64,000 nucleotides of DNA from Quillaja saponaria. Lineage: Eukaryota; Streptophyta; Magnoliopsida; Fabales; Quillajaceae. Below, in pieces: positions 25,445-36,827 of the stretch. Each line of letters starts with the position of its first letter. The first letter of the stretch is position 1. The stretch covers positions 20,051,422 through 20,115,421 of the forward strand of contig CM055610.1 of the NCBI GenBank assembly GCA_029379385.1, in the 5' to 3' direction. The position numbers and the translations under genes are program-made. The notes under the pieces were generated by a model, which saw only the letters and a list, made by a program, of their open reading frames with translations, was not told the origin of the DNA and ran no database searches.

Positions 25445-27260
25445 TCAGCAGAATGTTTGATGAATTTGTTGAGCAAGTTCGTCCGCACTTAGTTGGCATT
25501 CAATTCCAATCTATATTTATTAAGAAAGCATATATAGTAATTCATGAAGGCAAAAGAAAACAAATCCAAAACTTGAAAAAGGACACATAGACCTACTGAT
25601 TTTGTTTCTGAAAAAAAAAAAAAATGAAATCCAAATCAGTGCAATAAAAGTTTAAATAGGACAATATATTGCTCATAATAAATTTTCACCAAATGAGTAC
25701 ATTAACCATTAGATGCCATATATGAATTACATTGTCAGATACACATCCAATGTAATACACTGCCAGTGCCAATTTGGTACAACGAGGTCATATAATTTTA
25801 CAGACCCCTATAAAAAGTCTTGCCATGCAAGAGTTGTTACTGCTATTACTAATATTCTTTCTTTTAAAAACACAACAAAAAATTTGAAAATTTGAGCTGC
25901 TTTATTAAAACAAATTTCTTTCTGCTAAGAATAGTTTCTAAATTGAACTTAATTTGAGGGATGGAAAAATAAAAAGAAGGTTAGTTAGAGTACCTTGATG
26001 GTGAAGGAATATTGCATGGTTGCATCGATGGTGTTAATCTTCACATGGAGGATTTCAAGTGAGAGGTCTTCAAGGGTTGAAATGATTTTAACAGCTTGCC
26101 CAGGAATTCGAAGAGACACCGTTTTCAAAACAAGGTTGGGACCGGAAAACTTGACTTCCACATCGGCAATGTCGGACTTTGAATTGGCAACAAGCTCATT
26201 GACAATATTATCGTTGATATTGGAGGAAGTAGAAGAAGATGCAGGAGATGAAGTAGCAATGGTAGGGGAGAGGTAACCAGTTTGTTGCAACCTTGGCTTG
26301 TAAGGACTACTTGGTTGTGGGGTTCTTGGACTAATGGGTACGTTGGGTCTAGGGCTTAGAGGTGGTTTTCTTGGACTAAGTGGTAAAGGTCTTGGACTTG
26401 AAACAAGTCTAGGGCTTAGAACTTCATTGTAAACTTTTCTTTGTTTCTTTGCCTCAAGGGATTGTAGAACTTGCTGCAGCTCATTGATGTAATCAACAAC
26501 ACCTCCAATTATTGATGCTTGATCTCCCTAAGTCATTTAATAGTATATAGAAGAAACAAGTTATTATGAATACTAAAGAAAATTGATTATACAGTCCAAT
26601 CAGATAATTAATAACTATTTAATCTAAAATTTTAAACTGTACCGAGTTAGTATAATATGTTAAAATATAACATATCTTTTGTTTTTTTTTTTTTTTTTTT
26701 CATGTAAAAGTTCTAGTGATTATATACTACATTTTTATTTTTCATTTAGAATTGCATCTAATCTTTGTATGCGGAATAATTTTAAAAATGAGTGGAAAGT
26801 ATATATTGATTTTTGTGATACTGTGTAAGTAACTTACTCTTTTGACATAAAAACAAGGCATAAGAGACCTCAAGACAGACAAGTGCGCATTCATTTGCTT
26901 TCTTCGGTTGCGCTCCACTGTAATGTGAGACATCTTCTGTTGGCCATCTGGGTTTGTTTCCTGATCCGAAGAAGTCGGCGTCCCGGCTGCAAGTTTTAGT
27001 CTTTTCCTTTTTGGTGTAGTCTCAAGCTGAGTTTCAGTGTCGTACTGTTGTAGTGCACTTGAACAGGTAGATTTTTGTGACACTAACCTTGACGCTTCGT
27101 TCTCTTTTTGATCTTTTGAGCTAACAAAAGGCTCATCAGTGGAAGGAAAATTGGTTGCGAAACCGTCAAGGCTTTCCAAAATAGCAAAGAGATCATCTCC
27201 ACCTAACTGGGTGTCCCCAAATTCATTGTCTTCAAAAAAATCAGGCAAGCTATCACCCAT
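25445..27260 (-). CDS. SPCH: SPEECHLESS, bHLH regulator of stomatal lineage entry
   Basis: Three coding exons on minus: 26838-27260, 25994-26527 and 25445-25510, phase 0, 340 residues. SPCH works with SCREAM/ICE1-type partners to start asymmetric divisions of the stomatal lineage. The N-terminus carries the conserved GGDDLFAILESLDGF. The bHLH (about residues 110-170) reads KMSHITVERNRRKQMNAHL, then SLMPCFYVKRGDQASIIGG and YINELQQVLQSLEAKK, with an intron after YVKR as in its relatives. A MAPK-target segment follows, rich in Ser-Pro: VLSPR, SSPRP, LSPRK, LSPRP, ISPRT, SSPYK, GYLSP and SSPAS. The C-terminal SMF/ACT-like domain has NELVANSKSDIADVEVKFSG and ends ELAQQIHQTFC. MUTE and FAMA lack this SP-rich segment, so the paralogue assignment is firm. 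It is slightly shorter than the Arabidopsis protein (364). Confidence 0.95.
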
Positions 27261-30200
27261 TTGATAAAATGTCTAAATGAGAGACGAGGAAGTGAAATGG
27301 GGGCCTGGTTTTGAGTGAGAAAGAAAAGGACTGTGTTAGATAGAAAATAAAGGGAAAAGTCTGAGATTGTCAAGATCAAGTAAAGGGCAGCAGGTAGCAA
27401 AAAAAAAACAAAAAACAGAGAGATTAAATTAATGAAGAAGTCAGCTGAGGGTGAAAGTGACTAAACGATCAACTATCAATCCCGTTTGGAACGGGGTTTT
27501 CTTAACGGTTAGATGTTAGTAAGGGATTTTAAGGGAATCAGGGAGCACAGAATCCCAAGAAAGTGGAAGGCAGAAAATTATTAGAATCAGAGAGACTACT
27601 CCATGGTATGTAGTGAGACAGGGCAGGGGAGCTGGGAGAGAGTCAGAGAGTGATGGTGGAGAATATATGGAGAAAGAGAAACATGAACTGTGGATGCTGT
27701 TGTTGAAGTTGTCGTAACTTTTTGAGTAAGTTACTTCGTCCCAATCAAACAGTGCATGTCCAAGATATACAGCCTATGGTTCATAAATCACCACTGTTTG
27801 TTTTTTTTACTTTAGGAGAGAGAGAGTGTGTGTGTTAGATTGAGACTAATTAAGATGCAGCATTCTGAAATTTCATTCATAAATACCTATGCTTTTTGTT
27901 CATAAATGTTACACTGGAAAAAATTTAAGCTTAGATGTACCGTAATCTGTGTTTTGTACCTCTTGCACTGAAAACCAAGAGTTTTTTCTCATGCCAAGCA
28001 TTGCCTGCTCAACTTCAATCAAGGCTATAATGGTAATTTAAAATTGGATGTTTTTTATTGTAGCGTTTAATTCAAACACTTGTTAAGGTTTTATAATAAA
28101 AATTTTATAGTATTTATTATGATAGTTAATTATGATTTTAGTATTATTTAGTACTAAATCATTTTTAAATTACAAGCAACTTAACGTTACATTTTCATTT
28201 GAAAAACATTGTTGTGCCACAAGTATTATGAGAGGGTGGAATGGAATGGGGTGGGTTAGTAGGATGTGTTAATTTATTAATGGTTATTTAGGCTGAATGA
28301 ATTTCTTAAAATGATGCCACGTATATGTACCACGACGATCATAGTTTAAATGGAGTGGTTTCTGAATCTGAGTCTCTCACTTATCCCCGATCAAAAGTGA
28401 GTTACAATGATACTGATGTGTACAAAGATAGTGTAATATCACAATTTTCATGTAGCAAAATGTACCACTTTTTGTTTGGGGATTTTGCCTCTTTGTAACG
28501 CAAAATAAAAATAAAAATGTACTACTGTTTGGAAGAGTGCCTGAAATATTAGGACAAGAAAAAAAATGCAAAACCTAATTCGGAAGCTGACTAAATACTT
28601 AGGTTCTCAAACTGTAGTTTACTATTAAATGTTTGTAAGTGTAATAACATTTCTTGAACGTGTTTTAGCATGCTATATTTCAAGTATTGTCACTATCATA
28701 CACAAGTAAAGTACAATGTAATGTGAATTACATATGTTGGTTAATTAAACTTATTTTTTCAATCTTAATGTGAAACGAGTAAATCGTTTATTAGTAATTA
28801 AAAAAAAAAAAAAAAACCTAACACATTATTCATGAGTCATTCTTTACTTCTTTTTGTAAAACTGTTTTAGATGTAATTGAATTCTACAACTCTATTTAAT
28901 TACATTATACTTCATCATCCTCTGCACATAACTAGATTCAATTTTCATTTTAAATTTCTAGAAAAAAATAATAGAGGTACATTTAATTGATTGAATCATT
29001 GAAGAAATCATCTTTATATACATATATTGTAAGTCAAATGAATAAATTTAATATAAGGGATGTGTAGTTAAGAAGAATTACCTTATTATATAGGGTGCAG
29101 AGATTGCAGTGAGACAATATATAGGGTCGAGGGATGACAGGGGAAAAACATCAATTAAAGAATTTTTTTTTTTTTTTTACCTTAATTCTTTAGAGGGAAT
29201 AAAAGAACAAATCCAGCATCAATGTGGTAGTTTCATGCTTAAATACAAAGAAAATAGAAGTTGAAGAATGTTCTTCTTAAAATCGTATGTATTGGCTGCT
29301 AGTTCATTATTATGCTTTAAGTTAGAAACTTAGGACATGTAATTTTGCATTCAGATTATGCTATAGAGATTGTGCACTTGTTTACATCTCTTTCATTTTT
29401 GTTGTATTCGAAATTTCAAGTTCAAATCTTGGTGATTAATTTGTAGAGGAGGATTTTATTTTCTATTATGAATATCATAATATATATATATATATATTCC
29501 CACCATTATTATTAATAATTATTATGAACGTAGGCTTTCAATGTGCAACACGGCATCTCCGTGTCTAGTATGATTGTACACAGACCTTTTGTTATGATAA
29601 AAATTCAATTTTGCAATAGCAAGATGTGGCTGTGTGGGTCAGAATTGCTAGTGGGAGTGTGTTTCATTGAAAGTGAAAACATTTGAGTCTACTATTTTGG
29701 TTTTATCATATTTACTTTCCTCCAGATGCATCCATTTCTTTGTTATCATCCATCAATTTTGACATTTACCACCCTCAACCACCAACCCTCCTCTGTCTCT
29801 GTCTCATAATCATAAATTCTAGTCTAGATGATCCAAAACCAACATGGGTTTCATCCCTGTTTTGGAATTTTGAATTTTAAGCCTAAAATTTCTTTAAATG
29901 TTTACTAGCTAGGTCTTGAATGGTGTGATATCTGAGTATAAAAGCATATTTTGCAGCTAGCAAGAGCAAAATGCCAATGCAATATTCAACAATTTTTGTG
30001 TGGTTGTGTTGGCTAAGGGGCAGACATAGATTTCTTTAAGAAGATGATTTTGTTTTGCTATAAAAATGATATTCATTCTTCTATTTTGAATATATATGTT
30101 TTATTCATCATAGGAGTAGTTGTGTTCTGTTCTATTGGCTTCTAAACTTTTTGACATATTGCAGAATCAATCTCCTGGTTCTTAAACAACTATTTCTGGC

Positions 30201-31855
30201 AAGAATATTCTACCTATATATGCAAGGAGAGCCTGTCCAACTATGTAAGACAATTACTTGGTGAAGGGCACCTAATTTGTTACTAACACTAGGTTACCAT
30301 GCACTTGGTCTATAGGTTTAAGAATGTAAGTTCTGGTAACTTAATTTTTTTAAGTTGTATCAAAAATTATATTTTAATATATATTTTTTTTAACAGATGT
30401 ATTAAAAAAAATACTTTTTACTATGATAAATATAATTTTTTAAATTTAAAATTTTAAAAAAATAATAATAATTCCTGTATTAAATTATGATTATTTTGAT
30501 AATTGATACATTCCGGTACTCGAGTTTATTATTTAAAAATAAATTATGTTTAATTCAGAATATTTGTAAAAATAAATAAGCTGGGCCATCCCTAAAACCT
30601 TCATTAATTTCCAAATCTGAAAACATCAATAAATATCGACCCAGTACCCACGAAATGTACGAGCAAAACATTACTGCTGATGATCCAGAACTTTAGCCGC
30701 TCCTCGAAGGTCGTGCGTTCTCTATCGGATGGACATTATAGCGGGCCCAATGCAAATGCAAATATGGGGTCCACAGGTTCATTGCATATTAGATCTCCCT
30801 ATAACCCATCCCACATTTTTGAGAGAAAAGCATGAATATTTCTCATTTTTTTAGTTGACATTTAATTAAGTCATATAATAACTTTATATTTGAACAATTA
30901 TTTTTTAAATTTATAAATTGTAAATGAATTTTTTTATATTTTTATTTTAAAAATGAAAATATTAATTAAATGAAATAATTATATATAAATCATACAGTAT
31001 AAAATTAGAAAAAAATAATTATATAACTCTTAATAAAAATGTTTTTTTTTTTATTATTCTAATAGATATTAAATCATGTGTTTTATGAAAAAAGTAGTCT
31101 ACTTAATTAAAATTTTAAATTTTAAATAAAAAATAAGAGTAAAAGTGACATAAAATATTTCAATCTAGTATTTAAGAGTTTTTCAAAATGTAAATTTATT
31201 ATAAAATTTATTTGGAATGTTAAGAAAAAAAGGTATAGCTTATCTTTACTTTTCCTTTTCTTAAATATAGAATCCCCTCAATTAAATCTCATCTATATTA
31301 TTCTAAAAGCTACTAACCCTTTATAATATCCTATTATATAACATACACTTAATTAAATTATTTAAAAATAATTCAATTACTAAGTTTTCTCCCATAACTT
31401 ATGAACATAATCTGCTTGTTCACTTGCTCCGGTGACGATGAATTAGAGTCCCCTGATTTATTACTTTTTCTTACCATGAAAAAAAATTAATAGTTTTCAC
31501 TTACTAGATTCTTATAATTTGGGACGACTTGTTATTTGATCCATTGTTAGTGTATGATTCTATACATTATCAATAAATTTATAATATATTAGTTAATTTG
31601 ACTAAAATCATAATTTGTGTTAGTACACATGATGATTTTTTATTTGCAATGTATAAATTTTATGTATTAATAGTGCATCATATATTAATTTATTTTAAAT
31701 ATTTAATACTCGCTCCGTACTAAAATAATAATCTTTCTTTTTATTTATAGTTGTCTTAAAATAATTGTCTTCTTTCCAAATTCAACTGTTATTAAATAAT
31801 TAGTTTCAAATAAAACTATCAAAAAAATTACATTTACTTCGTATTTACATATATA
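27261..31855. other. SPCH 5' flank and gene-free AT-rich DNA
   Basis: It begins with the SPCH leader and promoter region, which has a short GA-rich stretch near 27590-27680 and a GA/GT tract near 27815. The rest is AT-rich. One less AT-rich patch (about 30.65-30.8 kb) shows no open frame. A copy of the small AT-rich repeat seen around the F-box genes may lie near 28.07-28.16 kb. Confidence 0.4.
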
Positions 31856-33016
31856 TTAGTTTTAATGGCACACGTAATGCGTGTGAATAATATTTATGAT
31901 ATATACATATATATTCATCAATAATTAATATAAATATTAAGACATTAATTTTTTTTTTTTAAAATTTAAACATATAATTATTTTAAAAAATTCTAAAGAT
32001 GGAGGCAGAATTAATACAATAATATTATAATCATAAAAACTATATTCTTAATATATTTTTTATTCATATCATTTTTAAAAAATAAAATTAATTTATAACA
32101 TTATAATTATTTGTAACTTATTAAATTAAAAAATTGATAAAGTCAATATTAATTACTATTGATATATTTATTGAAAAATTATAGATTTATTAATATTAGA
32201 GAGAATTAAGATAAAAAAATAATAGTCATAAAATAATTATAATTATATTAATATTAAAATAGAAAAAAACTATGAAAGTAGTAAAATAAAAAATAGAATA
32301 TTTGAGGCAAAATAACAATTAGAAAGTATTTATGTAATAGTAAAAACTCATAGGGTATTTAAGAAAATAAAATTTATTCCATTAAAAGTGAAAACAACAA
32401 TATATAATCATGAAAACTATACTCTAAATATTTTTTAATTCATAGTATTTAAAAAAAATAAAAATGTTTCATATATTTGACAAGAACTAAATAATATTAT
32501 AATTATTTGGAACTTATTAAATAAAAATTTTGAAAAATTCAATATTAACTAAAATTGACATATAATTATTATTTTTTTTTTAATGATATAGAAGTTAAAC
32601 AACAATATTATAATCATGAAAACTAAACTCTTAATATTTTTTTTAGTACATTGTAGTTTTAAAATTTTTAATTATTATATTTGAGAAGAACTGAAAAAAA
32701 ATTAAGATTATTAGGTACTTATTATATAAAAATATCAAAAATTCAATTTTAATTGCTATTAACATATAATTATTGAAAAATTATAGATTTATTAATATTG
32801 AGAATAATTAAAAAAAAATCAATAATCTTACAATAATTATAATTTATTGATATTAAAATAGAGAAAAAATTAGGAAAAAAGTAGAAAAAAAAAATAGTAT
32901 TATATTTGAAGCAAGATAACAACTACATATAATTATGTAATAAATACAATCTCATAAGAATATAAAAAGAAATAAAAAAATTTCTACCTCTAAGACTTTT
33001 TCATATGTAGTATAGA
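31856..33016 (-). mobile_element. Probable non-autonomous Helitron
   Basis: On minus, the 5' end begins TCTATACTACATATGA, preceded by A. The 3' end has a hairpin CACACG-CATTA-CGTGTG (31869-31885), a 9-base spacer CCATTAAAA and the terminal CTAA (CTRR), followed by T. A 5' TC, a 3' CTRR, a subterminal hairpin, no terminal inverted repeat and insertion between A and T are the accepted structural marks of Helitrons. There is no Rep/helicase, so it is non-autonomous. The 1.16-kb body is very AT-rich and internally repeated. Confidence 0.6.
32026..32950. repeat. Imperfect internal repeats of the Helitron body
   Basis: Blocks beginning TATAATCAT(A/G)AAAACT recur at 32026, 32403 and 32609. The first and third also share GAAAAATTATAGATTTATTA (about 32172 and 32773) and later blocks. 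The middle copy is shortened. Confidence 0.6.
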
Positions 33017-33028
33017 TAATTCATATGC

Positions 33029-33385
33029 CAATAACTTTTAATGAGGGTAACACAGGTATATTACCTTCTAATTAATGCAGTTAATGAGGTTACTAAAAAT
33101 CTGTATTTTTTCAAAAAAAAGAAAGTATAATTGTATTATTTTGAAATAGAAATTTTTTGTTTTGTTTAACGGTCAAGTTTGTTTATACAACTAATCTCAT
33201 ATTCGATATAAACAAAGGCAATTCAAGAACTTTTAAGAAGGATAATATAAGTATATTATATTATGATTTATGCAATTAACGAGGTTACTCATAAAAACTT
33301 TGTTTTTTCAAAAAGTAAAATTATTTTATTTTATAATAGAAGGTGTATGTTTTTGGCTTAATAGTTAGGTGTGTCTAGACCAACT
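33029..33385. repeat. Two diverged tandem copies, about 190-bp period
   Basis: Copy 1 (about 33029-33195) and copy 2 (about 33221-33385) share in order ACTTTTAA.., TTAA.GAGGTTACT, a run before TTTTTTCAAAAA, and a tail resembling TT.A..GGT.A.GT.TGT. They lie just outside the Helitron end. Confidence 0.5.
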
Positions 33386-33389
33386 TAAA

Positions 33390-35401
33390 CACATGAATTA
33401 ATCACCTCTCTGGTCCACTCAAAGCCAAAATATCCATGTCAAGACTAGATAATGCATTAGGATTTTACTCCCCGACTGTGCAGAAAAACCCGACACCTTG
33501 ACAACTCGCTTCATAACCCATAAAAGAGCCTAGTTTAAAGTTAGTTAATTTTTTATTTTGGCTCTGGCCCGGCGACAGGGTTAAAATTTTTTGAATTCGA
33601 GCTAATTCGACCCATCCAATATTATTTTTTTACTATTTTAAAATTATCTTTTATATGTACATATTATATCTTAACTTACTGTTAAATATGCAATATTATT
33701 TTATTTTTTAATTGTACTTTGTAATATTAAACCCTCGAACTTATGTTTATTTAGTTAAAATTTTATAAGTTAGTATTTTATTTAATATTTTGAACTCTAA
33801 TGTAAGTTACAAATAATTATCAATTATAAAGTTTTCAACCTGATTGACTCACCTGCCCCTTGAATTTTATACTAGGTATAATTTTCTCTCACCTAGCCAC
33901 CTGACTTTCAAAGTTAGGTGGGATTTTAATCTATCTGATTTGGTTTGGTCGGATCGGGTGATATTTAGCCTCCACCTAACCTGATGCACACCCTTACCCA
34001 TGACTCCCTAAAGAAGATTTGAATCCAAAAAATTAATAAAGTGATACATCTTATTAACTATCAAGCCAACCATTTTAAGATTATAAAAAAAAAAAAATTA
34101 AGTCCATTATCTACAGTGTAAAAACTCTTTATATATATTTTTTAATATAAAAATCTTGTTTTTATCACTACAATTCACTACTTTACCAAAAAAAAAGTGC
34201 TGCCTATCATTTTATGTGCCAACAGATACCACATCACAAAAGTTTTGTCAATCTACCAAAAGCAAACAAGGTTTTGTCACAACTTTGCCTTTCGATTTTA
34301 TAGAATGGGACAAAATGGGGGACCCCCACCCCCACCCCCACCCCCACTCCCAAAATGTGTAACATGCCTCTTCAGCTTTACATCAAGACCCCAATACACT
34401 GAATGATATAAATGTTGGCATAGAGATGGCCATTTTATAAGGTGAAAAAGTTGGACACACCTCAACATAACCTTGAATGTCATTGTTGCCAATGCTCCCA
34501 TGTAAAACAAAAATTTAAATTAGCCAGCTTTCTCTTTTGTTGATGGCGACCAGTGAGATAGCAGGGTCAGCTTGAAATTTTAGGAGCTTAGCCAGTTAGC
34601 CCCACTCCACGCCTTGAGGTTTTAAACATTTTCATTACTACCTTACCTAACAATTTTTAGCATAGATTATTTCTTTAAAGTTCAAAAGGAAAAATGCTTC
34701 CTCTATTTTCAACTAATTTGTAACAATGTTTCTCTGAATTTAGGTTGTCCAAGATTGAAGGCACTTTCTTTTTTTTCCATTTAATTTTAATAAATAAGAT
34801 ACTGTACAATTTCATTGTCTTATGGGTCTACTAAGGTTTTTTTGTGAAATAGAATCAATCGTGTACCATGGTTTTCATTTTGAGTAACTGAATGGGTTTA
34901 TTGTAAATTTTCCTATGTGTAACATTGCATCAAACATCTGTGAGGCAGGCAGTATGTGACGATGAGAATTTAATAGGCAGACATATTGACATGCACCTTG
35001 TGTTTGCGCTTGACCTTAACAATAGTTGCAAGTGTAGAGACCCAACACGTGACCTTTCAACCATGTGAAGGATCAAGCACGCCTTCTCTGATAGGATAAA
35101 GCTCTGTAATAGGCTCGTGTTCTTGTTAAATGAATGGAAATCCAGGTGAAGACGTTCGAGTTGTTGGTCTTTAGTAGTTAAATAAGCCCAAAAGCACAAC
35201 CATAAAAGACTGAAAATTCAAAAATATTAGCATCAGTATTTTGTGAATTAGTTGGAGTTAGCAGGGTTGGAGGCAGCAGCATACACCAAATTGAACTCCT
35301 AAAAAAATTCACAATCACCAACTTGAATATGCTAGCCTCTTATTCCGAAAAGACTGAGAAACAGAAGAAACAAGTACAGTTTCCAATTAAATGGTGATTG
35401 C
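33390..35401. other. Intergenic, no gene recognised
   Basis: Patches at about 33.4-33.6 and 33.85-34.0 kb are less AT-rich and may be old transposon sequence. No coding frame is supported. Confidence 0.35.
34322..34346. repeat. CCCCCA hexamer repeat (G-quadruplex-type on minus)
   Basis: Four to five units of CCCCCA in a row. The minus strand reads as repeated GGGGGT, a pattern able to form an intrastrand G-quadruplex. Confidence 0.8.
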
Positions 35402-35875
35402 TGTTAGAATAAAATAGCATGAGTAGAGAAGACTCTTAGACATGTCATCACTATCTTAAAAAAGATATTGCCTATGTATTATTTAGAGAAAGTAGACAAG
35501 TCTCTTCCAAAATATAACAAAACCTCTTAGAACTTTAAAACTCTTAATGATTATTAGAAATAGATGAAAAATTTATATAAATACTGAAAAACTATCTTCA
35601 ACATATACGTATATTAAATTAATTTAACTAATATGTCTGTTGAATTTGAAAATGTATTAATAACTAAAAATCCCAAAAAGTATCAATAACTAATAATAAC
35701 AATTCACCCAAAAAAAAAACTTTCAATACTATATATATATATATATATTTCTATTATATATTATTTTAACTTAGGAAATGGACTTCCCTTTATAAAGCTT
35801 TAAACAATTCTTTATCTTTCTAATGTGAGACTTTAAGTCTCCACATTTATTATAACTATCTAACAATCCCCCACT
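35402..35875 (-). mobile_element. LTR (3') of a second retroelement, with polypurine tract
   Basis: A 464-bp block (35402-35865) is bounded by TGTTAG and CTAACA. On minus it is preceded by AGTGGGGGAT, a polypurine tract of the kind that lies just before a 3' LTR. A TATA-like TTTATATAAA lies inside. The matching 5' LTR and primer site were not found, so this is the 3' end of a truncated or rearranged element. Confidence 0.5.
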
Positions 35876-36827
35876 AGTTTGTAATATTCGTCCATAATAT
35901 CATGCATAACAGAAAGTATCTTAAAGATTTGAACTTTCTACTAGTGTAAATATTTTAAAATTTTGACGAAATTATTGGTATCCTAGGATTGAACCACAAC
36001 TTGTCAAACCGAAAATGTCACACACATGACACTACTATTATGTAATCATCAAGAAGTTCCGATATCTTGCTTCTAGCACTTTTATGGCCATGTGCTATAT
36101 CTGAGTTCATGAATATTTACAAGAGTAACTAACTCTTGTTTGAAGCGACACCACTTTAATATTCATATAGGTAGAGTTTGTCATTATGTCCCTCTTATTC
36201 CAGACATTTAACAACTCTATTAAGATCTTGATCAACCTCCTTATGTAACAGTTAGCACTAATCATTCATGAATGAGACTTTATAAATTTCAGTGCATGTA
36301 ATCAATACTTAGTAACTTGTTGTTACCCATTAAACTTTTGTTGTTAGATTTCTAACTCAAATCTGAGTTTCCATTACTAGTGCTTTTAATTCAAGGGTTT
36401 CAGCCCCATTCCTCACAGCCTCTATAATTTCCCCCCGAATAAATGCATAATGCAAGTTAGACCTGTCCTTCAGCTGATTTCAGCCAAAGTAACTACATCC
36501 ATGTAAGGTTAAAATGTTTTATCCTAATAGTCAATTGGAAAGCTTAGTTAACCAGGAGTGCCAATCTCATATAGGATGAAATGCGCTGCAAGCTTCAGCA
36601 CGTGAATTAGAACAAATGGTATCAAAGGCATGCCCAATAAGCCTACTAGATTTACATCCAGTTGTTGATATTTGGTGATATTATATTATTATCCAATCAA
36701 TAGGTTTTCAGACACACAGGTTTGTGTTTCACTTTATAACGTTGCCCGTATCACTATTGAGCATCAGCATGCTAGTTTAACATAAAACAAAAGATAACTT
36801 AAACAGAAAAAAAGTCACAGCCCATAC
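35876..36827. other. Probable internal remnant of the retroelement, non-coding
   Basis: By position it should be the interior of the element ending at 35875, but I found no protein motif in it. A TGGTATCAAAGGC at about 36618 resembles a primer site but points the wrong way. Confidence 0.3.

Noticed and set aside
34930..35199. Open frame of 89 codons on minus
   Set aside because: No motif, no clear start context; probably chance in a moderately GC patch.
36617..36629. Primer binding site TGGTATCAAAGGC for the LTR element at 35402
   Set aside because: It is on plus, whereas the polypurine tract places that element on minus; no LTR ends just before it.
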